This document shows, one piece after another, positions 53,935 to 63,344 of a stretch of 64,000 nucleotides of DNA. The notes under the pieces are model-generated. The model was not told the DNA's origin, ran no database searches, and worked only from the letters and a program-made list of their open reading frames with translations. The position numbers were made by a program, and so were the translations under genes. Numbering within the stretch: position 1 is the stretch's first letter; every line of letters begins with the position of its first letter. The stretch comes from JANWXD01 sp035575135 (GTDB lineage Bacteria; Acidobacteriota; Terriglobia; Bryobacterales; Bryobacteraceae). The stretch is taken from NCBI GenBank assembly GCA_035575135.1, contig DATLYE010000034.1:98801-162800 (forward strand), in the 5' to 3' direction.

Positions 53935-55862
53935 CGGGAGCCTCCGTCGCCCTGGTGGTTGGCCCGCAAGAACTCCGCCAGCGCCAGCAACGGGAAAGAG
54001 TGCCGGTACAGGTGGTAGGTCAGGTAAAAGACCTTGGGGAATCCTGTGCCCGTGGCCAATTCCTCGTGCCAGCCGCCCTCGGCCCTCTGGGTTTGCACCA
54101 GATACTCCACGCCGCGCCGCACGCTGAGGCTGTCGGTGTCGCCTGCCGCCAGCAACCCCAGCAACGCCCACGCCGTCTGCGAAGCCGTGCTCTCGGCAGG
54201 CGTGAATACGCCGTGGTCATAGCTGGCGCAGCTTTCTCCCCAGCCGCCGTCGGCATTCTGAACGGAGCGAATCCATTCGGCCGCCCGCAGCACATGGGCT
54301 TCACGCTCATCCTCTCCGGCAGCACGCAGGCCGCGTAGCGCCAGGAAGGTGCCGTAAAGGTAGTCCACACCCCAGCGCCCGTACCAGCTCCCGTCCGGCT
54401 CCTGGCAACGGCGGAGATAGGCGGCGCCACGGCGTACCGCCGGATGAGCACCGTTCAATCCGCAGGCACACAGCGCCTCCAGCACGCGGCCCGTGATGTC
54501 CGGACAGGTCGGATCCAGCATCGCGTTGTGGTCGGCAAACGGCACCTCGCTGAGCGGCGTCCAGTTGTTGTCCGCATCGAAGGCCGCCCAGCCGCCGTCC
54601 CGGGACTGCATGGCCAGCAGCCATCGAAGGGCGCGGCCCATGGCTGCATCGCGCGCCTCGCTTTGCGGGCATCGCGACAGCGCCAGCAGCACCATCGCCG
54701 TGTCGTCAATGTCCGGGTAGAATTCGTTGGCGAATTCGAAATACCACCCCGACGGTTCCACCCCCGGGCGCTTCACCGCCCAGTCACCCGGCCGGCGCAC
54801 TTCTTTGCCGAGCAGCCAGCGCATCGCCCGCCGGAGCGCCTCCTCGGAGGCCGCGCCGGCCTCGGCCAAAGCGAAGGTGGCGATGGCCGTGTCCCATACC
54901 GGCGAAAAGCACGGCTGAAAAAAGAACCGCTCCCCGTCGTCCGTCAGCAGATTCATGAACTGCCGCTCGGCCTCCGCACGGTCCGGGTGATCGGGTGCGT
55001 AACCCAGCACGTCCAGCGCCATGATGGCGTACATCATCGGCGGGTAAATCGCTCCCAAGCCATCCGAATAGCGCGTCCGCTCCAGAATCCATCGCTCCGC
55101 TTCCCGGATGGCGCGCCGCCGGACGGCCTTCGAGCCGTGCCGTTCCCAGAACTTGACAAACCGGTCCAGCGCCAGGAAAACGTTGCGCCACGTCAGCAGC
55201 CGGTCGGAGCGGCGGAACCCCAGGTCTGCACCGGGCAGAAACAACTCCTCCAGCGTGAAACCGTCGGGAACCGGACGGCGCGGATCGGCGGCGTGCACGA
55301 TCGAAAGCGGAATCACGATGGCGCGCGTCCACGACGACATCTGATAGATGAATTTGCCCGGCAGCAGCATCATCTCCGGCGGCACCGAGGGACAGAATTC
55401 GCGCGGGTAGAGGCCGAACAGACTCAGGTTGATTTTGACGTAGCTGTTCGCCGCCTGAATGCCGCCGAGCGAGAGGATCCGCTCCCGCGCCCGCCGCAAT
55501 TCCGGCCCGTCGGCCGGCAGGCCTGCGAGCTTGAGCGCGAAGTAGGCCTTGACCGTGGCGCTCACGTCTGCGGGCCCTTTCGGGTAGATGTTGAAACCCC
55601 CGTCGGGCAGCTGCCGCGCCAGAATGGACCGAACCGCCTTGTCCACCAGCGGCCGCGTGGGCGGATTCCAGCTACCGCCTGAGGGCGGGTACATCCAAAG
55701 CTGGAGCAGGACAAAGTCCGATTCGAGCGTCGTATCGGCCGTCAGCTCGCCCCACCAATACCCCTCGGCCCGCTGAAGCCCCGCCAGGTACTCTCCCGCC
55801 CGGCGCAAGGCTTCCGCCGCCCCGGCGATCAATGGATCGCCAACGTGAACCCGGGGACTCAT
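53931..55862 (-). CDS. shc: Squalene-hopene cyclase
   Basis: A 643-residue triterpene cyclase. The catalytic DxDD motif is in PDIDDTAMVLLAL. Several QW repeats are visible (QSRDGGWAAFDADNNW, QEPDGSWYGRWG, QNADGGWGESC, QRAEGGWHE). It cyclises squalene to hopene at the membrane. ATG 55862 overlaps the ispH stop, and longer readings enter ispH. The length is standard. Confidence 0.96.
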   Translation of the reverse strand: MSPRVHVGDPLIAGAAEALRRAGEYLAGLQRAEGYWWGELTADTTLESDFVLLQLWMYPPSGGSWNPPTRPLVDKAVRSILARQLPDGGFNIYPKGPADVSATVKAYFALKLAGLPADGPELRRARERILSLGGIQAANSYVKINLSLFGLYPREFCPSVPPEMMLLPGKFIYQMSSWTRAIVIPLSIVHAADPRRPVPDGFTLEELFLPGADLGFRRSDRLLTWRNVFLALDRFVKFWERHGSKAVRRRAIREAERWILERTRYSDGLGAIYPPMMYAIMALDVLGYAPDHPDRAEAERQFMNLLTDDGERFFFQPCFSPVWDTAIATFALAEAGAASEEALRRAMRWLLGKEVRRPGDWAVKRPGVEPSGWYFEFANEFYPDIDDTAMVLLALSRCPQSEARDAAMGRALRWLLAMQSRDGGWAAFDADNNWTPLSEVPFADHNAMLDPTCPDITGRVLEALCACGLNGAHPAVRRGAAYLRRCQEPDGSWYGRWGVDYLYGTFLALRGLRAAGEDEREAHVLRAAEWIRSVQNADGGWGESCASYDHGVFTPAESTASQTAWALLGLLAAGDTDSLSVRRGVEYLVQTQRAEGGWHEELATGTGFPKVFYLTYHLYRHSFPLLALAEFLRANHQGDGGSR

Positions 55863-56848
55863 ACGCTGGGAACCGGTTGACTCGAAAGCTGGATCAGTTC
55901 CGGGGGAAGCGTAAACCGTACATCCTCTTCCTTGATGTGAAGTTCCTCGACGCGTCCGTATCCGTAGCGCTCGAGCGCTGTGATCAGCTCGGCCACCAGA
56001 TGTTCCGGTGCCGAGGCGCCGGCGGTGACGCCCACTGTAGTCACGCCTTCCAGCCACTCCGGCCGGATCTCCCCTGCGTGGTCAATCAGATAGGCCGGCG
56101 TCCCCATCCGCCGGCAGACCTCCACGAGCCGCTGCGAATTTGAACTGTTTCGAGAACCGATCACGAGCATCAGCTCGCACAGGGGCGCCGCCGCCTTCAC
56201 TGCAAGCTGGCGGTTCTCGGTGGCGTAACAGATGTCCTGGGCGGGCGGCCCTTGGATCTTCGGGAACTTCTGCCGCAGCCGCGCGACGATCTCCCGCGTC
56301 TCGTCCAGGCTCAACGTGGTCTGGGTAAGGTAGCAGACTCTGTCGGGGTCCGGCACTTCCAGCCGGTCGGCGTCCTCCTCGGTTTCCACCAGCACGCTCG
56401 AATCCGGCACTTCCCCCAGCGTTCCGATCACCTCGTCGTGATCCCGATGCCCGATGAGAACTACGGTGAAGCCACGGCGCGCGAAACGCACCGCCTCCAG
56501 GTGCACCTTCGTCACCAGCGGACAGGTCGCGTCAATGACCCGCAACTTTCTGGCGGCAGCCATCTGCCGGACCACCGGCGCCACACCGTGCGCGCTGAAA
56601 ATCACCCGCTCGCCTTCCGGAACCTCGTCCACCTCCTCGACAAAGATCGCCCCGGCCGCGCGCAGCTCTTCCACCACGTGCCGGTTGTGAACAATTTCCT
56701 TCCGCACATATATGGGAGGTCCGTACGCATCGAGCGCCAGTCGCACCACATCAATGGCGCGCACGACGCCGGCGCAAAACCCCCGAGGCGTCAGCAACAA
56801 GATTCGCTTCTCATCCACGCGAGCACCATCCCCGTTACCTCGGAGCAT
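55859..56848 (-). CDS. ispH: 4-hydroxy-3-methylbut-2-enyl diphosphate reductase
   Basis: A 329-residue iron-sulfur enzyme, last step of the MEP pathway giving IPP and DMAPP. The three cluster cysteines are in PRGFCAGVVRA, DATCPLVTKVH and DICYATENRQ; AHGVAP and SRNSSNSQRLVE are also diagnostic. It heads the hopanoid unit, so precursor supply and hopene synthesis are coupled. The start is taken at ATG 56848; GTG 56818 is an alternative closer to the conserved core. Confidence 0.95.
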   Translation of the reverse strand: MLRGNGDGARVDEKRILLLTPRGFCAGVVRAIDVVRLALDAYGPPIYVRKEIVHNRHVVEELRAAGAIFVEEVDEVPEGERVIFSAHGVAPVVRQMAAARKLRVIDATCPLVTKVHLEAVRFARRGFTVVLIGHRDHDEVIGTLGEVPDSSVLVETEEDADRLEVPDPDRVCYLTQTTLSLDETREIVARLRQKFPKIQGPPAQDICYATENRQLAVKAAAPLCELMLVIGSRNSSNSQRLVEVCRRMGTPAYLIDHAGEIRPEWLEGVTTVGVTAGASAPEHLVAELITALERYGYGRVEELHIKEEDVRFTLPPELIQLSSQPVPSV

Positions 56849-56860
56849 AGGAACTTCTTC

Positions 56861-56866
56861 ATTATA
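56861..56866 (-). promoter_or_regulatory. -10 element of the hopanoid operon
   Basis: A perfect TATAAT on the minus strand ends 12 bases before the ispH ATG, predicting only about a five-base leader. No clear -35 and no Shine-Dalgarno are present. It would drive the whole ispH-to-hpnD unit. Confidence 0.45.
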
Positions 56867-57016
56867 CAGCCGCGCCCCATTTCTGGTAGGCTTGAGCGTG
56901 GAGAGAGGAGAAAAGAAAGCGGTGGGTGATGCGGAAGGGCGAGGCAGCGTCCCAGTCCCTCCCCACGCTCGCCATTCCCGTGCCCGGCCGCCCGTACCCG
57001 CCGCAACCCTCTGATC

Positions 57017-58987
57017 ATGGAACCGCCCGTTCCCCCGGACGAGCAGCGCCGGCTCGAATCCCTCTGGCGCTACGCCATCCTCGACACTCCACCCGAGGAA
57101 GCCTTCGATGTCATCACCCGCCTGGCCGCGCGCCTGTTTGACGCCCCGATTTCCCTGATCTCCCTGCTTGATCAGGCGCGCCAGTGGTTTAAGTCCCGCT
57201 ACGGCCTCGAAGTCAATCACACCTCGCGCGAGATCGCCTTCTGCGCCTTTGCGATCCATTCCGACGAGGTCATGGTGATCCCTGACACCCGCGCCGATTC
57301 CCGTTTCGCGACCAATCCCCTGGTCACGGGCGCTCCCGGCATTCGCTTCTACGCAGGCGCGCCTCTGATCACTCCCGACGGCTACCGTGTCGGAACCCTG
57401 GACGTGATGGACACCGCTCCCCGCGCCGGATTGACGGCCGAGCAAAAGGCGCTCCTGGAGGCCCTCGCCCGCCTGGCGGTGATCGAACTGGAGTGGCGCC
57501 TGGCGCTCATTCAGGCCCGTCAAACCGAGCTGCAACTGCGCGCCTCCGAAGACGCTTTCCGGCGCCTGCTCGACAACGTCCCCGCCGGAATCTACCGCAC
57601 CACGCCCGCAGGCAAGGTCCTGATCGCCAACCAGGCGCTCGTCGAGATGCTGGGCTTCCCCTCCCGCCAGGAGCTCCTCGCCGCAGACGTCCGCTATCTG
57701 TATGCCGATCCCCAACTTCGCGACGAGCACACGCGACGGCTCGAAAGGGAAGGCGAGCTGCGCAATGTGGAACTGCTGTTACGCCGCCGGGACGGCCGGC
57801 TGTTGCGGGTGCTCGAAAACGCCCGCGCCGTCAAAGATGCTCAGGGCAACGTGCTGTTTTACGAGGGAATCCTGACCGACATCACAGAAACCCGCAACCT
57901 GGAAGAACAGCTCCGCCAGGCGCAGAAGATGGAGGCCATCGGTCAACTCGCCGGAGCCATCGCCCACGACTTCAATAATCTGTTGACCATCATCAACGGC
58001 CATTGCGGCCTGCTCTTGGACCGCCTCAGCCTCCGCGATCCCCTGCGGCAGGAAATCGAAGGGATCCGTGCGGCGGCCCAGCGGGGAGCAGCCCTGACAC
58101 GCCACTTGCTCGCCTTCAGCCGGCGTCAGGTGTTGAGCCCCTCACGACTCGACCTGAATCTCGTGTTGACCGAAATGAGTGAGATTCTCCGGCGGCTCAT
58201 CGGCGAGAACATCCAGCTCGACATCGAGACCGATCCCCAACCCACCCCCGTGCTCGCCGACCGCAGCCAGATCGAGCAGGTGATCTTGAACCTGGCCACC
58301 AACGCCCGCGACGCCATGCCCCACGGCGGCCGCCTGACGTTCCGCACGCGCATGGCCGAGTCCGAGCGTACGGTTGTGCTGGAGGCCTCCGATACCGGCT
58401 CTGGCATCGATCCCGCCATCCAGGCCCGCATCTTCGAACCGTTTTTCACCACGAAGCCCAAAGGCACCGGACTCGGCCTGTCCACCGTTTACGGCATCAT
58501 CAAACAAAGCGGGGGCGATATCAGCGTCGAGAGCATCCCGGGCGCAGGTGCGACCTTCCGAATCCGGCTGCCGGCTGCGGTGGCGGCTTCCGCCGGCCCG
58601 GAAGCCGCGGAAGCGACTGCTCGGCCCGTGCGCCGGGCCGAAACGGTGCTCGTGGCTGAAGACGATGATGCGGTCCGGCAGCTGATCGTGCGAATCCTCG
58701 AGCAGCACGGCTATCACGTTCTCGAGGCCTCGAGCGCCCGCCAGGCCCTGGAGGCAGCCCGGACCCACCCGGGTGAGATTCACCTGCTCCTCACCGACAT
58801 CGTCATGCCCGATATGAATGCACAGGAACTGGTCGGGCGCCTCACAGCGGCCCGGCCGGACATCAAAATCCTGTACATGTCCGGATATCCCGGAGAACAG
58901 GAGTCGGAGGGCACTCAGCCGCGTCTGGATAAGCCGTTTGATCCGCCGGCCCTCGCGCGTAAAGTCCGCGAAGTCCTCGACGCCTGA
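57017..58987 (+). CDS. GAF-PAS hybrid histidine kinase with receiver domain
   Basis: A 656-residue sensor. An N-terminal GAF domain (about 10-165) is followed by PAS (about 180-300), HisKA with the phospho-His in AGAIAHDFNNLLT near 315, HATPase with NLATNARDAMPHGG, DTGSGIDP and GTGLGLSTVYG, and a C-terminal receiver (about 540-656) with the phospho-Asp in LLLTDIVMPDM. There is no transmembrane segment, so it senses a cytoplasmic signal. No partner response regulator is adjacent. Confidence 0.93.
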   Translation: MEPPVPPDEQRRLESLWRYAILDTPPEEAFDVITRLAARLFDAPISLISLLDQARQWFKSRYGLEVNHTSREIAFCAFAIHSDEVMVIPDTRADSRFATNPLVTGAPGIRFYAGAPLITPDGYRVGTLDVMDTAPRAGLTAEQKALLEALARLAVIELEWRLALIQARQTELQLRASEDAFRRLLDNVPAGIYRTTPAGKVLIANQALVEMLGFPSRQELLAADVRYLYADPQLRDEHTRRLEREGELRNVELLLRRRDGRLLRVLENARAVKDAQGNVLFYEGILTDITETRNLEEQLRQAQKMEAIGQLAGAIAHDFNNLLTIINGHCGLLLDRLSLRDPLRQEIEGIRAAAQRGAALTRHLLAFSRRQVLSPSRLDLNLVLTEMSEILRRLIGENIQLDIETDPQPTPVLADRSQIEQVILNLATNARDAMPHGGRLTFRTRMAESERTVVLEASDTGSGIDPAIQARIFEPFFTTKPKGTGLGLSTVYGIIKQSGGDISVESIPGAGATFRIRLPAAVAASAGPEAAEATARPVRRAETVLVAEDDDAVRQLIVRILEQHGYHVLEASSARQALEAARTHPGEIHLLLTDIVMPDMNAQELVGRLTAARPDIKILYMSGYPGEQESEGTQPRLDKPFDPPALARKVREVLDA

Positions 58988-59008
58988 AACGGGCGCTACA
59001 CTGGTTGC

Positions 59009-59530
59009 ATGCTACGCTGGACTTCCGCCACGCTCGGCGACGGCTGGACGCTTCATCTTGCAGCGACAAGTCAGGGAATCTGCCGCATCGGATTCGGCCG
59101 GGCCCAAATCCGTCTCCCGCGCCGGCAGGAGGCCCGGCGCGATGACAGCGATCCCCTGCTCCAAGAAGCCGTTCGCCAGCTCGCCGAATATCTTGGCGGC
59201 AAGCGCCGCCGGTTCGACCTGCCTCTCGATCTCGACGGTACCCCCTTCCAGCTCCGCGTCTGGCGCCGGCTCCTGCGCATCCCCTACGGAACCACCCGCA
59301 GCTACGCCGAACTGGCGCGCGCTGTGGGACGCCCCGGAGCGGCTCGCGCCGTCGGGCAGGCCTGCGGGGCCAATCCCGTCGCCATCGTAGTGCCGTGCCA
59401 CCGCGTCATCGCCGCAGGCGGCGCCTTGGGAGGCTATGGCGGGGGACTAAAGCTCAAGCGCCGGCTGCTGGACCTCGAGAAATCGGCTTCGCCTCAGAAC
59501 GGAACCCGCCGGCGCGCAAGGCCTTCGTAA
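59009..59530 (+). CDS. Methylated-DNA-protein cysteine methyltransferase (Ogt-type)
   Basis: A 173-residue DNA repair protein. The active-site Cys is in VVPCHRVIAAGGALGGYGGG, preceded by the helix-turn-helix region SYAELARAVGRPGAARAVG. It removes methyl groups from O6-methylguanine. Its 3' end overlaps the convergent waaA-lpxK gene by 77 bases, so transcripts of the two would be partly antisense. Confidence 0.93.
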   Translation: MLRWTSATLGDGWTLHLAATSQGICRIGFGRAQIRLPRRQEARRDDSDPLLQEAVRQLAEYLGGKRRRFDLPLDLDGTPFQLRVWRRLLRIPYGTTRSYAELARAVGRPGAARAVGQACGANPVAIVVPCHRVIAAGGALGGYGGGLKLKRRLLDLEKSASPQNGTRRRARPS

Positions 59531-61883
59531 CCCATTCCAGGAACCGCTCCTGCTGCTCGAGCTCGATATCCATCTTCAGCCGGCACACGCGGATGGGAGC
59601 GAGCAACTCCGTGCCACCCTCGCAAAAGTTCAGCACGTCCTTCTCCGTCGTGAGCAGCGCCTCGAGGCCCAGCGCTAGTGCCGCAGCTTTCATGCGCTCG
59701 AGCTCCTTAACGCTGTAGCGGTGATGGTCCGCGAAAGCAACACGCCACTCCGGCCGGTACCCCAGCTGCCGGAGCGTGCGCCAGAACGCCGCTGGATTCC
59801 CCAAACCGCAAAACGCCCCCATCTTCCGGAACGGCAGCCGCCCCGGTTCCCACCGCTCCCCACCGGCCGCATCCTCCCAGTACAGCGGCACGATGCGGGA
59901 ATAGAAAATCGGTGCGCGCGCATTGTAGCGCCGCACTACTGCTTCAATCCCCTTGCGAGGACAGGTCGCCTCGGCGCGCGTCACAACAATCAGGCTTGCA
60001 CGCTCGAGCGCCTGGGCGGGCTCGCGCAGGCTGCCCAAAGGAAAAACTTCTCCATTGGCGCCGAAGGGAGCCAGCCCGTCCAGCAAAACGATATCCAGAT
60101 CCCGGGCCACCCGCCAGTGCTGAAAACCGTCGTCCAGCACGAAGACGTCCGGATTGAACCGTTCTTCCATCTGCCGCGCCGCAACGCTGCGCCGTGCGCT
60201 AATGCCCACGGGCGCCCGCGTTGCCCGCATCAGGATTTGCGCTTCCTCTCCGGTCTGTTCCACCGCCTGCTGCTCGCCCGGCGCCACGATGAGCGGGTCC
60301 TGCCGCCCGCGGCGCCCGTAGCCGCGCGTAAGAATTGCCGGCCGCAGCCCCGCCGCACTCAGCGACCGGACCAGCCACGCCACAAACGGCGTCTTCCCGG
60401 TGCCCCCCATCGCCAGATTCCCGGCGCTGATCACCGGAGTCGCCAGACGCTGGCGCCGTTTGGAGTCCCACGCCCGCTTGAGGCAAACACCTGCAATCCA
60501 CAGCCGCGACAATGCCCACAACACAGGCCACCAGGGCCAGGCCGGCCGGAAGCGCGGAATCGCCCTCCCGTACAGCTCGCAAGCCGCCTCCGCCGCACGC
60601 TCGGCCGCACCGCGCTTGGATTCCGCGACAGACTTAGCCCGCCCTCCGACCTCCTCGCGCAACGCCTGGTCGTCCAGCAGGCGCCTCAGAACCTCGGCCA
60701 GCTCCTGCGCCGAGCCGATCTCCACGCAGGCGCCCGCCCGGCGGAAGTCCGCGGCAATTTCCGGAAAATTCTCCATGTGCGGCCCGATCACCACAGCCCG
60801 GCCGAAGAAGGCGGGCTCGAGCACGTTATGGCCGCCCCGCTCGGCCAGAGTTCCGCCCATGAACACCGCGTCCGCCATCGGAAATAACCCGCTCAGCTCG
60901 CCGACCGAATCCAGAAGCAGCACACACGGCGGAACGCACGCCGGCAACTCCCGATCCAGAGCGGACCGCCGCACAAAAGCCACGCCTGCCCGGGCAAGTT
61001 TCTCGGCCACGGCGTCGAATTGTTCCGGCTTGCGCGGCGCGTGAATCAGCACGAGGCCCGGGCGCTCTGCCGCCAGCTCTCGAAACACCTCGATCACCAC
61101 TTGATCTTCGTCCACATCTCCGGGAAACGCAGGTGGCATGGTGCTGGCGGCAATCAGGATCTCCGACGGCCTCAACCGCCGGATCCATTGCTCCACCGCC
61201 GCGGGCGTCCGAACAGCTTGCGGGTTAAAGTCATACTTAAGATTCCCTGCGAATTCAACTGCTTTTGAGAAACTTAATAGCTCACAATAGCGTTGCTGGC
61301 TCGCTGCGCCTTGGGCCAGAATGCGGTCCGCCAGTCCCAGCACCGGCCCAAAAAACCACTTCAGGCGCCGGTAGCGGGGCGCGGCACGGTCGGAGATCCG
61401 CGCGTTCACCAGCAGCAGGCCGCATCCCGCCCGTCTTGCCTCGCGGTAAAGATTCGGCCAGATCTCGGTCTCGACCACGACGACCAGCGAAGGCCGGATC
61501 GCCCGCAGCACGCGCCGCACAGCGAAACAGTAATCCAGCGGAGCAAAGAAGATTCCCTCAACTTGCGGGGCGAGCCGCTGTTCGGCCACGGCGCGCCCGG
61601 CCAGCGTAGAGACCGACACGAACAATGGAACGCCGGCAAGCCGCCGGCGCAGGCAACTGACGAGCCCCACCAGAGCCAGCACCTCGCCCACGGAGACCGC
61701 GTGCAGCCACACTGCGCCGCCAGCGTCATGTTTCCAATGCGACGGCAGAAATCCGAGCCGCTCCGGAAAGCCCGTCAGGTAACGCCGGTCCTTCAGAACC
61801 CGTCGGAGGAAGTAGGCTACGATGGCAGGCAGCGCGAACCACTGAAGGATCCGGTAAAGGAGGTATATGAGGCGCAGGCGCAA
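59454..61883 (-). CDS. Fused Kdo transferase (WaaA/KdtA) and lipid A 4'-kinase (LpxK)
   Basis: An 809-residue fusion. Residues about 5-440 are WaaA: WLHAVSVGEV with the catalytic Glu, VVVVETEIWPNL and GGTLAERGGHNVLEPAF. From about 450 the sequence is LpxK: a membrane-contact helix (WWPVLWALSRLWIAG), P-loop GNLAMGGTGKTPF, VLDDGFQH, LREPAQAL and a C-terminal LLTTEKD. The junction falls near 60560. The two enzymes act in sequence on lipid IVA precursors. No ATG fits the start; TTG 61883 gives the normal WaaA N-terminus (LIYLLYRI...), TTG 61937 is possible. It overlaps ogt at the 3' end. Confidence 0.9.
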   Translation of the reverse strand: MRLRLIYLLYRILQWFALPAIVAYFLRRVLKDRRYLTGFPERLGFLPSHWKHDAGGAVWLHAVSVGEVLALVGLVSCLRRRLAGVPLFVSVSTLAGRAVAEQRLAPQVEGIFFAPLDYCFAVRRVLRAIRPSLVVVVETEIWPNLYREARRAGCGLLLVNARISDRAAPRYRRLKWFFGPVLGLADRILAQGAASQQRYCELLSFSKAVEFAGNLKYDFNPQAVRTPAAVEQWIRRLRPSEILIAASTMPPAFPGDVDEDQVVIEVFRELAAERPGLVLIHAPRKPEQFDAVAEKLARAGVAFVRRSALDRELPACVPPCVLLLDSVGELSGLFPMADAVFMGGTLAERGGHNVLEPAFFGRAVVIGPHMENFPEIAADFRRAGACVEIGSAQELAEVLRRLLDDQALREEVGGRAKSVAESKRGAAERAAEAACELYGRAIPRFRPAWPWWPVLWALSRLWIAGVCLKRAWDSKRRQRLATPVISAGNLAMGGTGKTPFVAWLVRSLSAAGLRPAILTRGYGRRGRQDPLIVAPGEQQAVEQTGEEAQILMRATRAPVGISARRSVAARQMEERFNPDVFVLDDGFQHWRVARDLDIVLLDGLAPFGANGEVFPLGSLREPAQALERASLIVVTRAEATCPRKGIEAVVRRYNARAPIFYSRIVPLYWEDAAGGERWEPGRLPFRKMGAFCGLGNPAAFWRTLRQLGYRPEWRVAFADHHRYSVKELERMKAAALALGLEALLTTEKDVLNFCEGGTELLAPIRVCRLKMDIELEQQERFLEWVTKALRAGGFRSEAKPISRGPAAGA

Positions 61884-62475
61884 CGGCTTGATTCTTTTCC
61901 TGAGTATAGCGGCGGCTGTCGGCGCCGACAACAGCAAGCGTTTCGAACCGGGGCCGGCGGCCTCCTACCCCGCCCGCCAGACCCTCGAACAACTCACGAT
62001 TGCCGCCGATCCCTTCGCCACCGAGGCCAAGACGCGCCAAGCCTTCGGAAAACTCAATCCCAACCGCTACGGCGTTCTGCCCATCCTGGTCGTAATGCAA
62101 AACGAGGGGCCCCAGGCACTCTCGCTCGAGACCATGCGCCTGGAATACGTTACCGCCGAAGGCCAGAGGATCGAGGCGACCCCGGCTTCCGAGGTGCGCT
62201 ACGCCGCAGGTCTCCGGCGCCCCGACCTGGTTCCCGGACCGCTCCCGCCTCTGCCGGGACGCAGTTCGCGCCGCAAAAATCCCTTGGATGTCTGGGAGAT
62301 TGAGGGCCGCGCCTTCGTCGCCAAGATGTTGCCGCCCAAAGAGTCCGCCGGCGGATTCTTCTATTTCCAGGCCCCGCACCGCCCCGGCGCCAAACTCGTC
62401 ATCTCCGGCATCCGCGTCGCTGCGACGGGAAAGGAACTGTTCTTCTTCGAAATCCCGCTGGACGCAGCCCACTGA
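61867..62475 (+). CDS. Secreted protein of unknown function
   Basis: A 202-residue protein with a signal peptide (basic RRRR then LILFLSIAAAVGA, to about residue 20) and a beta-rich remainder (VLPILVVMQNEGPQALSLETMRLEYV...) resembling a small Ig-like fold. A strong GGAGG ribosome site supports the ATG. Its start overlaps the presumed TTG start of the divergent waaA-lpxK gene by 17 bases, so their promoters must interpenetrate. Confidence 0.7.
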   Translation: MRRRRNGLILFLSIAAAVGADNSKRFEPGPAASYPARQTLEQLTIAADPFATEAKTRQAFGKLNPNRYGVLPILVVMQNEGPQALSLETMRLEYVTAEGQRIEATPASEVRYAAGLRRPDLVPGPLPPLPGRSSRRKNPLDVWEIEGRAFVAKMLPPKESAGGFFYFQAPHRPGAKLVISGIRVAATGKELFFFEIPLDAAH

Positions 62476-62484
62476 CGGCCCCTC

Positions 62485-63159
62485 TTACTTTTTCACCGGA
62501 GCCTTCTTGACCGGCGCGGGCTTGGCAGGCTCCGGTTCGGGTCCCACCCGCTCGATCACCACGCGCGTAATCCGCACCGGAGTGCGCGGCTTGTCATTGG
62601 CGTCCCGCGGTACGCGCGCAATCTTGCTGACCACCTCCTGCCCTTCCACCACCTGCCCAAAGATGGTGTGCGCTCCGTTCAAATGCGGCGTCGGGACTTC
62701 GGTGATGAAAAACTGGCAGTTGCCGGTTCGAGGTCCCGCGTTGGCCATCGCCAGCCGCCCGGGCCGGTCAAATTTCAGCGACGGATGAAACTCGTCCGGA
62801 ATCGTAAAGCCGGGATCTCCCATGCCCGTTCCCGTCGGGTCACCGCCTTGAATCATGAAGCCCGGGATCACCCGGTGAAACGTCACCCCGTTGTACAGCG
62901 GCCGCCGCACCATCTGGCCCGTCTTTGGATCCCGCCATGCTTTTCGACCCTGCGCCAGATCCACGAAGTTCTTCACCGTAATCGGGGACTCTTTTTCGTA
63001 GAACTTCACGACGATCGTCCCCATCGTCGTCTCCAGGCGCCCGTACAGGCCCGGCTCGCGCTCCGGCGCCGCCTGACCCTCCGGAGCCGTCCCGCCCGGC
63101 GTCTGGGCGAAAAGCGGCCACAGCACCAATACGCCCAACACAAGCTTGCTGGTTGCCAT
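62485..63159 (-). CDS. Secreted cyclophilin-type peptidyl-prolyl isomerase
   Basis: A 224-residue isomerase. A signal peptide (about 1-19) is followed by a Pro-rich spacer and the cyclophilin core: VTFHRVIPGFMIQGGDPTGTG, with the catalytic Arg in FHRVI and conserved GNCQFFIT and HTIFGQVVEG. The C-terminus is a basic PVKK tail. It helps fold secreted proteins in the periplasm. ATG 63159 follows a TATAAT by seven bases, implying a leaderless transcript. Confidence 0.92.
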   Translation of the reverse strand: MATSKLVLGVLVLWPLFAQTPGGTAPEGQAAPEREPGLYGRLETTMGTIVVKFYEKESPITVKNFVDLAQGRKAWRDPKTGQMVRRPLYNGVTFHRVIPGFMIQGGDPTGTGMGDPGFTIPDEFHPSLKFDRPGRLAMANAGPRTGNCQFFITEVPTPHLNGAHTIFGQVVEGQEVVSKIARVPRDANDKPRTPVRITRVVIERVGPEPEPAKPAPVKKAPVKK

Positions 63160-63166
63160 ACCGGGA

Positions 63167-63172
63167 ATTATA
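63167..63172 (-). promoter_or_regulatory. -10 element of the cyclophilin gene (leaderless)
   Basis: Perfect TATAAT on the minus strand, seven bases before the ATG at 63159. Transcription would begin at or beside the start codon; no ribosome-binding sequence is possible in such a leader. Confidence 0.5.
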
Positions 63173-63344
63173 CAGGAGCCGCCCCGGCCGGAAGGCCCCA
63201 TCCCGCCGCCCGCAATCTTACTCAGTGCCCCGCAAACTTCCCGGGAGAATTTAACAACTAATTTAACAATGAAACTATGGGCGCACCGCGGCGTCCGTGC
63301 TAGCCTGAGTACCGTACTGTTTCTCAAAAAGGAGGGGTTTTCTG

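Noticed and set aside
54444..55682. Plus-strand open frame (412 codons) opposite shc
   Set aside because: Antisense to a cyclase with clear QW and DxDD motifs; no domain resemblance.
56849..57730. N-terminal extension of IspH into the histidine kinase region
   Set aside because: The frame is open only by chance; IspH proteins start just before the FCAG motif, and a kinase gene with full GAF domain occupies the other strand.
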